DNA from: Colwellia hornerae
GTDB taxonomy: Bacteria; Pseudomonadota; Gammaproteobacteria; Enterobacterales; Alteromonadaceae
DNA: 64,000 bases
Direction of reading: 5' to 3'
NCBI RefSeq assembly: GCF_007954355.1
Contig: NZ_VOLR01000007.1
Location: 121,293-185,292, forward strand
Part shown: positions 1 through 8,628 of the stretch, piece by piece
How positions within the stretch are numbered: the stretch's first letter is position 1
How the letters are laid out: each line of letters opens with the position of its first letter
Position numbers and translations under genes: made by a program
Notes under the pieces: model-generated
Database searches by the model: none
What the model saw: the letters and a program-made list of their open reading frames with translations, nothing else
Told to the model about the DNA's origin: nothing

Positions 1-1485
1 AATATAGGTTTTGATTGGAAATATTCAGACGCTCGTTCAAGTCGCTACGCCCCTGGTAATGTTTCTACGCGCTACATACTCAGCGATGAAAACGAAGATG
101 GTACTTTCGATCTTACTAATGAGAGTAGCTTACGTAACGCTTCAACCGCTAGCCGTTATTCTTTTCAGGACTTGGAAGATAAAGTAGAAAACAGCGGTTT
201 CAACCTATCTTTACCCATCACTTTTTCGCAATCAGAAATAGAGCTTAAGTTCGGTGGTGACTTTATTGAAAAAACCCGTGACGCTTTTTCCAGACGTATC
301 GATGTTAATACTTTAGCCTTTGAAGAATTGAGTCTTAGTGGTGACAGAATGAATGATATTTTAACAGACGATATTATTCTCAATCAGCCATTACAAGGCA
401 GTGAAACGGTTATACGAGACACCTCAGTAATGGGCGATGACTATTATTCAGCACAAATGACCGATGCTTACTATGTTGAGGCAGATTGGTTTATTGACAA
501 TACTTGGCGTATCAGTGGTGGTTTTCGCTGGGAAGATTACCGTCAAGTCGTCGCACCTTTAGATCCGGCAACCGGTCGTTTTGATTTGCCACCACAACCA
601 ACAGAAGAAGATTTATCGAAATTAGCCTTTCAAGAAGATGATATATACTCGGCGTTAGCGCTTACTTACCTAATGAGTGAAGCTGTTCAATTTCGTTTAT
701 CTTATGGTGAAACCACAATACGCCCAGATATTCGCGAGGTTGCTCCATCAACATACCTTGACCCGCTAACTGGATATCCTATTCGAGGCACTGCAGGTAT
801 AGAAACTACCGATATTAAAAACTACGATCTACGTTGGGAATGGTACTTAGATACGGGAGAAAACTTGTCAGTAGGCTTATTCTACAAAGATATGATAAAT
901 CCGATTGAATCAGTACAATCACCAGGCCAAGATGGCCCTCCGCTTATCGTTATTGCTAATGCCGACGACGGTGAAGTTTATGGTATTGAGTTAGAGTTTA
1001 TGAAAGATTTTGCCTTTTTGGGTGATTTTGCTGGCATGAATGGTAACGACTTTTTCTTGTCAGGTAACATTACCTTAAGTGACTCTGAAATAAACATCAA
1101 CACGCAACGCGTTGTTGAGCAAACAGGGGTTTCTGCCGCGATTACGAATCCGACGCGTCGAATGACTGGTCACTCGCAATATGTGGTTAATCTCAACTTA
1201 GGTTATGATGCGCCCAACGGAAATCATTCAGTGACACTGGCTTATAATGTCTTTGGTGAACGCATTATTATTCCGGGTATCGAAGGGCAAGATGACAAGT
1301 ATGAGCAACCTTTTCATTCACTTGATATGGTTTATACCTACTACCCAACATACGCAACAACTTTAAAGTTTAAAGTGCAAAATTTGCTTGATGAGAGTAA
1401 AGAAATAGCATTTTCAGAGACGCTATTTCGCAGTGAAACCAAAGGCATTGCTTTCGATGTTTCCTTTAAGTGGGATTTTGATTAG
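1..1485 (+). CDS. TonB-dependent receptor, C-terminal part (5' end outside window)
   Basis: The frame is open from the first base to the TAG at 1483-1485, so about 494 residues of a longer protein are present; the first start-like codon (TTG at 172) is internal. Alternating short beta-strand segments, the segment NIGFDWKYSDARSSRY at the very start, RWEWYLDTGENLSVGLFYKD and the final KGIAFDVSFKWDFD are typical of the C-terminal beta-barrel of an outer-membrane TonB-dependent receptor. The last residue is Asp rather than the usual aromatic residue of barrel proteins, which is slightly odd. The plug domain and TonB box lie upstream of the window, so the substrate cannot be inferred. A strong terminator follows directly. 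Confidence 0.85.
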   Translation, partial: NIGFDWKYSDARSSRYAPGNVSTRYILSDENEDGTFDLTNESSLRNASTASRYSFQDLEDKVENSGFNLSLPITFSQSEIELKFGGDFIEKTRDAFSRRIDVNTLAFEELSLSGDRMNDILTDDIILNQPLQGSETVIRDTSVMGDDYYSAQMTDAYYVEADWFIDNTWRISGGFRWEDYRQVVAPLDPATGRFDLPPQPTEEDLSKLAFQEDDIYSALALTYLMSEAVQFRLSYGETTIRPDIREVAPSTYLDPLTGYPIRGTAGIETTDIKNYDLRWEWYLDTGENLSVGLFYKDMINPIESVQSPGQDGPPLIVIANADDGEVYGIELEFMKDFAFLGDFAGMNGNDFFLSGNITLSDSEININTQRVVEQTGVSAAITNPTRRMTGHSQYVVNLNLGYDAPNGNHSVTLAYNVFGERIIIPGIEGQDDKYEQPFHSLDMVYTYYPTYATTLKFKVQNLLDESKEIAFSETLFRSETKGIAFDVSFKWDFD

Positions 1486-1533
1486 CTAGTTGGGTTATGG
1501 CTGGCGTTTAACAAGGTTGTAAATAGATGAACT

Positions 1534-1580
1534 AAGACCACACAATATGATTATTAGTCATTGGTGTGGTCTTTTTATTT
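1534..1580 (+). terminator. Rho-independent terminator after the receptor
   Basis: The arms GACCACAC (1536-1543) and GTGTGGTC (1564-1571) are perfectly complementary, and the stem extends by flanking A/T pairs into the run CTTTTTATTTTT. It lies about 50 bases after the receptor stop codon and ends that transcript. Confidence 0.85.
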
Positions 1581-1656
1581 TTATCATAATAACGGCGATA
1601 AAATTTAACTTTTTCAGAAATATTGATTACTTAGCCGTTTTTGCTTGATAGGTTCT

Positions 1657-2019
1657 TTAACCTGATCTTTTTTTAGCCAGGGCGCCTAAGGCTGGTGAAG
1701 CGAGTGTTAATTCATCAACTAATTCGCCTAGTATTTTTCTTGGCAATTTTTTGATAATCATTTCACCGACATCATTAGCATTACTTGCTGCAGCAAAAAA
1801 TAATATATTTTTACCGTTACAGGTTATTTCATCAAAAATAGAGCGTATTTTTATACGTTGTGATTTTAATAAAGAGCGGAATCGTCTCTTATCGTCAGCG
1901 GCGACGTATTCACAAATGTTTTGAGCCATATTATAGGCGCTTGCCTTAGGTGAGTATAATTGTGTTATTGAAAGTAATATTATTATTGAGGTGATACCTA
2001 CTGCGTTATATCTCATCAT
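1657..2019 (-). CDS. DUF3718-family small secreted protein, copy 1
   Basis: This 120-residue protein has an N-terminal hydrophobic signal segment (about residues 5-28, ending near PKASA) followed by a compact domain with CEYVAADDKRRFRSLL, a second cysteine in ITCNGKNILFF and a helical C-terminus. The two cysteines could form a disulfide in the periplasm. It is clearly paralogous to the gene at 42047-42406: both share the CxYVAADDK(R/K)R core, the KIR(S/T)IF block and CNG(K/Q)N. Two consecutive ATG codons (2019, 2016) are possible starts. I assign it to DUF3718, a family of Shewanella/Colwellia-type bacteria of unknown function, from memory of the family pattern. It stands alone, facing away from the gene at 2498. 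Confidence 0.72.
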   Translation of the reverse strand: MMRYNAVGITSIIILLSITQLYSPKASAYNMAQNICEYVAADDKRRFRSLLKSQRIKIRSIFDEITCNGKNILFFAAASNANDVGEMIIKKLPRKILGELVDELTLASPALGALAKKRSG

Positions 2020-2497
2020 TCATTTATTCCTCAAATGCGTCATTCACTAATTTCACTCGGTATGTCTAAGTGTAGCTATTAATTTTTTTATTTCATTATG
2101 ATCTTTTTATTTTGTTAAGTTATGAAAGAGAGTTGAATTTTTTTTCCTTGGCTTGTAACTCTAAAGACGAAGCCATCCCCAGTTTAGAAGGCTTTTTTTT
2201 AGGTGTTCTATGCGGAAAATAAAGGCTTGGCTGCGGCTAAAAAATAATAGGATTTTCGCCTTTTTAAACATCTAAAAGGAAAAATGACTAAGGTCCGAGT
2301 GCAATTATTTTGTCTGCAAATATTGTTAAGTAAATAACACTTTTTAAATTAGAATAATATTCTTTAGTATTCAGTCTCAAATGCTTGCTTTTTGCTCTGA
2401 ATGGCCAATTGTCTTGGTAAAATATAGGAATAGATCAGTTAAATGTGTTAATTTTGTAAAATAATTATATTTAATAATAAGCGTTGAAAATGACATT
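2020..2497. other. Gene-free stretch with inverted repeats
   Basis: No coding frame is convincing here. The stretch must hold the promoter of the minus-strand DUF3718 gene and that of the plus-strand gene at 2498. An AAAGGC...GCCTTT pair brackets roughly 2220-2266, the poly-T stretch near 2193-2200 follows a weak AAGCC/GGCTT pair, and a 13-bp dyad AGAATAATATTCT lies at 2351-2363. None matches a regulator site I recognise. Confidence 0.5.
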
Positions 2498-2851
2498 ATG
2501 GTAAGAGTTTTTAATTACAAAATAATTTCTGTTTTAATGATTCTTAGTTCCTTTGCTAGTCAAGCAAGCAATACAAAAATTCTAGTTGTTGATGTCGATA
2601 AAAAACCACTGGCTAATATAGTCGTTTTTGCTGAGCCAGAAATAAAATCTACCGCGGCAAAGAGTGCTTTATCGGTTCCTTATGCTGCTATTATGGATCA
2701 AGTAAATCGACAGTTTTCCCCTCACATTCTAGTCGTTAATAAAAATACTAATATTGATTTTCCCAATTCAGATAGAATAAAACATCATGTTTATTCTTTT
2801 TCACCTGCGAAAACCTTTGAAATACAATTATATCGTGAGAAGGAATTATAA
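2498..2851 (+). pseudogene. Truncated cupredoxin-like (methylamine-utilisation type) secreted protein
   Basis: The 117-residue product has a signal peptide (residues 1-23, ending FASQAS) and then an N-terminal Ig-like or cupredoxin region: VDVDKKPLANIVVFAEP, followed by VNKNTNIDFPNSDRIKHHVYSFSPAKTFEIQLY. In the family known to me this last block holds the first histidine copper or metal ligand (KHHVYSFS), and a second half with a GCNIHD-type motif follows. Here the frame stops right after QLYREKEL, before that second half, and a transposase remnant begins within about 10 bases. I read it as a gene cut by an insertion. It could still be translated, but it would lack the remaining metal ligands. 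Confidence 0.72.
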
Positions 2852-2855
2852 TTAA

Positions 2856-3110
2856 CAAGGACAGTCGCTTATAATTGAAATGACAGGTCGCTGTATTAGA
2901 GAGGATAAATCAGGATATATTGAACAAAATCAACCTGCACTGCTTAGCCGTTTTAATATTAATCCTGAAAACTGGCTAACGCTAACAAAAGATTTTAGAA
3001 GGCTGTTTCATGGTGCAGTAGGTCATAGTGGTGCTTTAGCTGATTACTGTGAGCATAAAGGATTAAAACGGCGAACTAACCTAAGTTGTTGCAATAAACT
3101 GCTGGCGTAA
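2856..3110 (+). mobile_element. Transposase remnant, C-terminal end only
   Basis: The frame is open from 2856 (after a TAA) to the stop at 3108-3110 and encodes about 84 residues including SLIIEMTGRCIREDKSGYI, then an NPENWLTLTKDF block and a GLKRRTNLSC tail. This resembles the C-terminal region (TGR-x-IR-x-DK-x-G, then PENWL) of the Y1/REP-associated-type transposases that are common in Alteromonadales. I name the family from memory. The catalytic N-terminal domain is missing, so the element is dead. Its left edge abuts the truncated cupredoxin-like gene. Confidence 0.6.
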
Positions 3111-3138
3111 TAACTTAATACTCTACATATTTTATAAC

Positions 3139-3160
3139 AATACATCAATTTTGATGTATT
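3139..3160. repeat. Perfect inverted repeat after the transposase remnant
   Basis: The arms AATACATCAA (3139-3148) and TTGATGTATT (3151-3160) pair perfectly around a 2-nt centre. It lies about 30 bases after the transposase stop codon. It may be an element end, a recombination site or a weak terminator; no clear U-tract follows. Confidence 0.6.
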
Positions 3161-3381
3161 AAGCATGCCTAAAAAACAGTATTTCTCTATTGATTTGAAC
3201 ATTTAGCAAATATTATTTCAATTCAAAATTTATTAGCACTCATTGAGCATGTTTTGAGTGAAAATTTAGCTTGTGTTACTTTTTTGTTTTAGGGGATTTA
3301 TAAGAGAGTGTCCTCATTAATTTAATAAGTCCACTTTCATATCCAAATTGCTCGTTAGACAGGATGATTTTAAACGATGTA

Positions 3382-4461
3382 TTAGGTCGGCTTACGCTTT
3401 ACCCATAAATAAATACCAGATAAAATAAAAAAGCACGGCATTAAGCTAATGAGTAACCAGAGTACTTTAACTGGCCATCCGATAAATTCACCAATGTGAA
3501 ATTTATACTTAAAGTTCCAAACTTGTGTCGCAACAGAGGTTTCACTGGCATCGAAGCTACTCAGTAATTCCCCCGTGTACGGATTTGCCCAGCTCCAGCT
3601 AGAAGCGTGGCTTTCATTTGGCATTTCAATGCGTAACGCTAATGGGGTACCGGCATTGCTGGGTAGGTATATTCGAAACACTTTTCCATCAGCTAGGGCT
3701 GCCTTTGCAACATTATAAGCCTTATCTAGTTGAGGGGCTTTATTTGAGAATAATTGATGTTGATAGTTATGTTGTTGGATTTTACTAAAACTAAGCGATT
3801 CAATTATTTGTTTAGTCGCATCTTGCCAAAAAAAAGCAATACCCGAAAAAGAAATCAATATCAGTGGAAAACAAAATATCACACCGATAGTACCGTGCAA
3901 TTGAGTAAAACGTATTTTATTTTTTGCTTTCCACCTAACGTTAAGACGCTTTAACCTATGTTTAGGTTTTACCCATAATGTGAATCCAATAATTAATTCA
4001 ATGATAAAGACCAAACTAGCAATCGACACCCACAACTGCATAGGTTTTTCATTGGTATCGTTTGTATAGAGTAACCAACGGTGCCAAGACATGGTAAAAC
4101 CATAAAAAGTATCTGAAAACTCATATGCTAGTAATATTTCAGCTGTGTAAGGGTTAATACTCAGGTAATGTTTATTCTCAAGCCTAACTTGCCATGCAAT
4201 TTGTCTATTTTCTTCTGGTTGAATAAATTGTATTTTTTGCACTGTTTGTTGTTCAATCTTTGCAGTAAGCTCAGATAATGTGAGTAAGTGCTGTTTTTTG
4301 TTGCTGTGATTATCTCCAAGTAACCAATACTGAGGATTAATGATTGTTTGTATCTCTTTGGCATAAATTAACAATGCACCGGTGATACTCAGGTTAATCA
4401 AAAATAAACCGCTAGCGAGTGCCAATATTAAATGAATCCGCCTCAGAATAAGTTTTAACAA
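3382..4461 (-). CDS. PepSY-associated TM helix protein (PiuB-like iron-uptake membrane protein)
   Basis: The 359-residue inner-membrane protein has a first TM helix at about residues 10-33, a periplasmic PepSY-like region with LSINPYTAEIL, then TM helices near 140-163, 190-212 and 333-353. The conserved blocks MSWHRWLLY, FTQLHGTIGVIFCFPLI and SGIAFF carry histidines that in PepSY-TM proteins may bind heme or iron. Proteins of this family are thought to act with siderophore receptors, possibly in reductive iron release; that role is family knowledge, not visible here. It follows the siderophore receptor gene (4551-6698) on the same strand but is separated from it by a terminator hairpin at 4499-4531, so its expression may be a read-through fraction. 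Confidence 0.85.
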   Translation of the reverse strand: MLKLILRRIHLILALASGLFLINLSITGALLIYAKEIQTIINPQYWLLGDNHSNKKQHLLTLSELTAKIEQQTVQKIQFIQPEENRQIAWQVRLENKHYLSINPYTAEILLAYEFSDTFYGFTMSWHRWLLYTNDTNEKPMQLWVSIASLVFIIELIIGFTLWVKPKHRLKRLNVRWKAKNKIRFTQLHGTIGVIFCFPLILISFSGIAFFWQDATKQIIESLSFSKIQQHNYQHQLFSNKAPQLDKAYNVAKAALADGKVFRIYLPSNAGTPLALRIEMPNESHASSWSWANPYTGELLSSFDASETSVATQVWNFKYKFHIGEFIGWPVKVLWLLISLMPCFFILSGIYLWVKRKPT

Positions 4462-4498
4462 GATAATACTCTCAATTTTAGACCCTTAACCTAATATA

Positions 4499-4531
4499 AA
4501 AAACAAAGCCACGAAGGTGGCCTTGTTTTTA
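4499..4531 (-). terminator. Terminator between receptor and PepSY gene (bidirectional in form)
   Basis: On the minus strand AAAACAAGGCCAC, loop CTTC, GTGGCTTTGTTTTTT forms a long stem with a U-run. The same hairpin has a T-run on the other strand. It lies inside the apparent receptor-PepSY transcription unit. Confidence 0.8.
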
Positions 4532-4550
4532 GTCCTACTGATAAAACTGT

Positions 4551-6698
4551 TTAGAATTGGTAGTCAACACCCATGTTAACGGTCGTTCCTAAGCCTTTTA
4601 CGTTGTAACCGCTATAGGTATACGCTTGAGATTTCGCAGGATAGTAATCTTGGTTAAACAAGTTTTCAATGCCAATAAAGGCAGTCCAATCTTGGTTAAA
4701 ACTATAGTTACCACTCATATTAAAAACATGATAACTATCAATAGGGCCTTTATCTCCAACGTATTTACCATCTACAGGATCAAACTTTTTTCGATCCCCT
4801 ACATATAAATAGCTCAACGCTAAATTCGTGTTATCAATAGGTTGCCAGTTAATGTTAATGGTGGCTTTAGGTGCACTAATTTGCTTGGCTCCTAAATAGG
4901 TATCATTTTCAGTGTTTTTACCTTCAACCCAAGCATAAGTCGCAGTTATATCAATCTCTTTACTGAAGTTATAAAAAGCTACTGCTTCATAGCCATATAT
5001 TTCTTGGGGGGCTCTAACTGGCATATAAACACCAGTCGCAGGGTCATATTTATTCGTAGTTCCTAGCTCAGAGGTGCTGCGATAGGCTGAAAACTCCAAA
5101 CGTAATTTATCTATTTCAGAAGTAAAGCCAATTTCATAGTTATCGATAATAGAGGCTTCGGTTTGTATTAGTGCAATATCAGTTACTGTTGATGTGCGAA
5201 GTAATCGACCTATATCTGAAATATCAGAGCCTTGAGAGTAACTGGCGAAAGGTTGGAAGTAATCGGCGACATTATATCGAATACCAAAATTGTAGGTGGT
5301 TGCACGATAATTAAGTGTATCGCCCGTTACATCAATAGGAATAGAGCATACGGCCACTTTTTTACATAGCTTTAAAGTACGGTAATCACTTACGGCTAAG
5401 TCAATTTTTTCACGTCTAATGCCCGCTTTAATAATGAAATTATCTTGAACAACCCACTTACTTTGTAAAAATCCTGCTAGGTTTTCCATATCCATTTCAG
5501 GCACCCAAACTCGACCATCAACTAGTGGTTGTGAAGTGACGTCATTTAGCGTATCGATACCATAGATGAATGTTGCTTCAACATTATCCCAGTCAAATTG
5601 GCTGTTCAAAGTAACACGAAGTCCTTCTTTATCTGACTTGATCAGTGATTGACCACCCGTGTAACCTTCATCTAAATTAGCTAAGGTAGGGGAGTAAAAA
5701 AAGATATTTTCAACTTCTTGTGCATAAGCATCAATAACTAATTGGGTATTTTCAAATAGAGCCACATCGGTATATTTGAGCATCATGTTATGATTATTTG
5801 GCCCTTGTGGTTCACCATATGCTGAAGTTCCAGAGGGAGCTTCTATTGCATAAGTCTTTACGCCAGAATTAACACTACCAACCACATCAACTAGGTTGCT
5901 GTCTTGTTTTGATTCATAGTAGTTATAAACAAATTGTAATGAGATGTCGTCATTAAACTGGTAACCGAGTTTTGTGAAATAATTTTGCATGGATGCTTCA
6001 GATAAACCATATTTGAGGCCGATAACATCACCCTCTGCATCTCGCTGTACGCCGTTATCTTCATAACTGGCACTGGCAACATAGCTGAATTTATCTAGTT
6101 GACCGTTAATCATGCCTTCAACGCGTTGACCTACACTATCTCCTGTTTTTACCGCGCTGAATCGGCTAGCCACACTAATTTTACCACTCAACTTGCTGTC
6201 ACTATTGGCTTTTTTAGTTATATAGTTAATGATACCTCCAGCAGCACCATTACCATAAATAGACGTAGCTCCTTTGATAACTTCTATTCTTTCTAACGCA
6301 TTGGCATCAATAGTTCTAATGCCTAAAGCGCCATTGCGCAATGGGGTAGATTGCGGCACACCATCAATCATTACTAAGGGAGATCTACCACGTAAAGTTT
6401 GGCTAGAATTGCTTGATGTACCGGTGCTAGGTGCTAAACCGGGAACCAAGGTTGCCAATAATGTTTGTAATTCCGTAGATACTTTGAGTTGTGCTTCAAT
6501 TTGTTGACGATTGATAATAGTTATGGAAGCGGGTACTTCATCGATACTTTCGACAATACGACTGCCTGTAACAACAATGCGTTCCATATTATTTTCATCG
6601 ATTGCCTCATTCTTTTGCAGCGATTCTGCATTGACATTATGTGCAATTAGTAGAGCGAGCAAACTCAATCTTGTTTTAATCATTTTATTCTGTTTCAT
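4551..6698 (-). CDS. TonB-dependent siderophore receptor
   Basis: The 715-residue outer-membrane receptor has a signal peptide (residues 1-24, ending HNVNA) and a TonB-box-like MERIVVTGSR at about residues 38-47. A plug domain follows (VPASITIINRQQIE, then LRGRSPLVMIDGVPQ, then ERIEVIKGATSIYGNGAAGG), and then a beta-barrel that ends in the canonical aromatic residue (VNMGVDYQF). It would bind a ferric siderophore and import it with TonB energy. A good Fur-box match lies 27-45 bases upstream of the ATG, which supports iron regulation. The downstream PepSY protein fits a ferric-siderophore uptake unit. The exact ligand cannot be told; the barrel lacks anything I can tie to one siderophore class. 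Confidence 0.93.
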   Translation of the reverse strand: MKQNKMIKTRLSLLALLIAHNVNAESLQKNEAIDENNMERIVVTGSRIVESIDEVPASITIINRQQIEAQLKVSTELQTLLATLVPGLAPSTGTSSNSSQTLRGRSPLVMIDGVPQSTPLRNGALGIRTIDANALERIEVIKGATSIYGNGAAGGIINYITKKANSDSKLSGKISVASRFSAVKTGDSVGQRVEGMINGQLDKFSYVASASYEDNGVQRDAEGDVIGLKYGLSEASMQNYFTKLGYQFNDDISLQFVYNYYESKQDSNLVDVVGSVNSGVKTYAIEAPSGTSAYGEPQGPNNHNMMLKYTDVALFENTQLVIDAYAQEVENIFFYSPTLANLDEGYTGGQSLIKSDKEGLRVTLNSQFDWDNVEATFIYGIDTLNDVTSQPLVDGRVWVPEMDMENLAGFLQSKWVVQDNFIIKAGIRREKIDLAVSDYRTLKLCKKVAVCSIPIDVTGDTLNYRATTYNFGIRYNVADYFQPFASYSQGSDISDIGRLLRTSTVTDIALIQTEASIIDNYEIGFTSEIDKLRLEFSAYRSTSELGTTNKYDPATGVYMPVRAPQEIYGYEAVAFYNFSKEIDITATYAWVEGKNTENDTYLGAKQISAPKATININWQPIDNTNLALSYLYVGDRKKFDPVDGKYVGDKGPIDSYHVFNMSGNYSFNQDWTAFIGIENLFNQDYYPAKSQAYTYSGYNVKGLGTTVNMGVDYQF

Positions 6699-6724
6699 CG
6701 TTAAATTAATTTTTACATACTAAT

Positions 6725-6743
6725 ACGAATGATTATCAATTGC
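6725..6743 (-). promoter_or_regulatory. Fur box upstream of the siderophore receptor
   Basis: The minus-strand 19-mer GCAATTGATAATCATTCGT matches the classical Fur consensus (GATAATGATAATCATTATC) at 13 of 19 positions, including the central GATAATCATT. It lies directly upstream of the receptor start. Confidence 0.75.
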
Positions 6744-7448
6744 AATAAGGTGTTGTGATTTATTGTTTTAAATCAAACATGATTAGATATTTCTACTATT
6801 TTTACTCCTTTTAGATATCTGACATATTTTAATTGAACAATAATCAAGGCGACAGCCGGAAATATTTTACCCAGTTAACTACGCTCAGAAATATTAAATG
6901 CTTTTTATATTTCTATGTCAATTTTCGTGTCATTGTGACTGCTTCAGAGGTTGAGATAGAGGTTAATTTTTATTTTGACAAACAATCTTTGACCCCTTTT
7001 TGCTCATTATGACTACTAGATATAGTGTTTTGGTTCGCAATTTATGACTGCTTACTAACCCAGATCTGACGTTATAGTTCTAAAATATTAGGTCGGTAAA
7101 GTGGCAATAGTGACGGTAAGCTCTAACTCGTTAAGGGGCACAAAACGCCACAGGAATTATGATCATTTTATGCGTATTATAGACACTAGTGGTTGTTATT
7201 CTAACGGCTGGTTCACGAATAAAACGGACGTTGATTTTTATCCAGAATCACTCGTTATAATGATCACTTAGCTATGAGGAGAGACCTTTATCAAAACTCT
7301 GTTTAAATAATTAATTTGTTCTGATGACTTAGAGGATAAGATGCAATCAGGGGCTGGTTTTTGATCCCGTAGCCGACATTTTACTTCATACTTATAAGGC
7401 TGGAGATATAGCCTTTAATGAAACCTATACAATCATATAAAATTTAAT
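6744..7448. other. Gene-free stretch between receptor and copper island
   Basis: No frame in this 700-base stretch looks coding. A diverged pair of segments containing TGACTGCTT (around 6941 and 7045) may be remnants of a small repeat. I see no tRNA, no CRISPR units and no integron-type site. The left end holds the receptor promoter. Confidence 0.5.
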
Positions 7449-7462
7449 ATGACTTAGATCAT
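7449..7462 (+). promoter_or_regulatory. FNR/ANR-like dyad upstream of CopL-like gene 1
   Basis: ATGAC-TTAG-ATCAT is an imperfect match to TTGAT-N4-ATCAA. Read on the other strand it contains TGATCTAAGTCAT, which is identical to the core of the site at 20522-20535. No convincing -10 box stands at the class-II distance, so this is the weakest of the three sites. Confidence 0.4.
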
Positions 7463-7560
7463 CGGCCAGTTCTATTTTTAATTAGAGCTCACTTTATTTG
7501 TTGAGTAAAAACAGCATTTATGCAATCATTAAACTTAGTGTTATATTTTGTAGGTTACTT

Positions 7561-7950
7561 GTGAATTTAAATTTCTCTAAAACATTAATGGTATTGCTAA
7601 TATGTGTGGCCTTCGCTGGTCAGGCAATGGCGTCTACTATTATGTCTTATCATATGATGAGTATGAAGGGAATGAATGGGCAAGAGCAATCACAAGATAT
7701 GTCGATGATGGATCATAGTAACCATAATATGACTAGTGATTCTTCTGATGATTTAGATAAATCAGAAGATGATTGCTGTACTCAAACGTGTAGTTGCTTT
7801 ACCGGCAGTTGTTCAAGTATTGCCACGTTCACGAAGCACGCATTAGGCAATGTACTGATTATTGAACTATCATCCAAAATATTTTCCTCTTCTAGTTTGG
7901 TTTTGAGCCAACAACCTACATCATTATACCGTCCCCCAATATTAAGCTAA
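7561..7950 (+). CDS. CopL-like small secreted Met/His/Cys-rich copper protein 1
   Basis: The frame opens at TTG 7498, but I prefer GTG 7561, which gives 129 residues beginning with a normal signal peptide (VNLNFSKTLMVLLICVAFAGQAMA). The mature part has a Met/His-rich region (SYHMMSMKGMNG, MSMMDHSNHNM), an acidic linker, the cysteine cluster DDCCTQTCSCFTGSC and the C-terminal SLYRPPILS. The same plan (metal-rich middle, Cys cluster, RPP tail) is seen at 18025 and 20584, and resembles CopL, the small protein preceding copper-resistance genes in Xanthomonas. It is probably a periplasmic Cu-binding or leader-type regulatory protein heading the DUF411-CusCBA operon. The start codon is uncertain. 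Confidence 0.7.
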   Translation: MNLNFSKTLMVLLICVAFAGQAMASTIMSYHMMSMKGMNGQEQSQDMSMMDHSNHNMTSDSSDDLDKSEDDCCTQTCSCFTGSCSSIATFTKHALGNVLIIELSSKIFSSSSLVLSQQPTSLYRPPILS

Positions 7951-8003
7951 ATACAGAATAAATGTGTCCAAAATTTGGTTCATTTATAAAACTACTTTCT
8001 GTA

Positions 8004-8063
8004 TTAGGCTTTTTTGATGTCGTTTTTTAGAAAACTTTTCTAATCTCATCAAAAATAACCTAA
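8004..8063 (+). ncRNA. Structured 5' leader hairpin before the DUF411-Cus operon
   Basis: Nested inverted repeats are seen: TTAGG (8004-8008) with CCTAA (8059-8063), TTTTTGATG (8011-8019) with CATCAAAAA (8047-8055), and an apical TTAGAAAA (8027-8034) with TTTTCTAA (8036-8043). There is no terminal U-run. It lies between the CopL-like gene and the DUF411 gene and may act as a processing or regulatory element. I do not recognise a known riboswitch. Confidence 0.45.
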
Positions 8064-8103
8064 TTAATTAAAAATATTAATTGATATCCCTTTTGGGGGG
8101 GTT

Positions 8104-8628
8104 ATGTTTTCAAATAAATTTACTTTAAAAGTTATAGCTACTTTTGTCGTAGTCGTTACTCTAGCTAGTTGCTCAGATAAAAAAACGCTTGCCGTTACTG
8201 ACAAATTGCAAAGTGTTATGTCGCCATCTATTGTCCTAGAGGTATATAAAAGTCCTACCTGTGGCTGTTGTAAAAAGTGGATCAGTCACATCAATGATAA
8301 TGGTTTTGCATCAAAGGTTCATAGCTATCAAAATTTCTCAGCGGTAAAAGATGAAAAAGGTATAGCACCAAGATATCGCTCTTGTCATACCGCAATTTCA
8401 AAAGATGGCTTTGCTTTTGAAGGCCATGTGCCAGCAAAATTTATACAGCAATTCATGAAAGAAACACACTCCGACGATGTTATCGGTTTGTCTGTGCCTG
8501 CTATGCCAGTAGGTTCACCAGGCATGGAAGTGGATGACAAGTTTCAACCATACAAAGTTTTACTTTTGAAGTCAGATGGCACGCATAAAATTTATGCTAA
8601 TGTTCAATCATATGAGGAACAATTCTAA
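8104..8628 (+). CDS. DUF411 lipoprotein, putative periplasmic metal-binding protein
   Basis: The 174-residue protein has a lipoprotein signal ending in the lipobox LASC (Cys about residue 23), then a thioredoxin-like DUF411 domain beginning VYKSPTCGCCKKW with the CxCC motif. Further conserved blocks are RSCHTAI, EGHVPAKFIQQF and AMPVGSPGMEV. DUF411 proteins are recurrent partners of CusCBA and copper-resistance genes and probably bind or deliver Cu(I) in the periplasm; the precise role is not established. Its TAA overlaps the ATG of the next gene by one base (TAATG), so translation is coupled to the TolC-like protein. Confidence 0.88.
   Translation: MFSNKFTLKVIATFVVVVTLASCSDKKTLAVTDKLQSVMSPSIVLEVYKSPTCGCCKKWISHINDNGFASKVHSYQNFSAVKDEKGIAPRYRSCHTAISKDGFAFEGHVPAKFIQQFMKETHSDDVIGLSVPAMPVGSPGMEVDDKFQPYKVLLLKSDGTHKIYANVQSYEEQF

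Noticed and set aside
2020..2497. Possible small RNA or MITE in the gene-free stretch
   Set aside because: Inverted repeats are present but short and scattered, with no clear ends or target duplication.
6744..7448. Possible integron site or decayed gene in the 700-base gap
   Set aside because: No attC-like core sites, integrase or extended coding frame could be supported.
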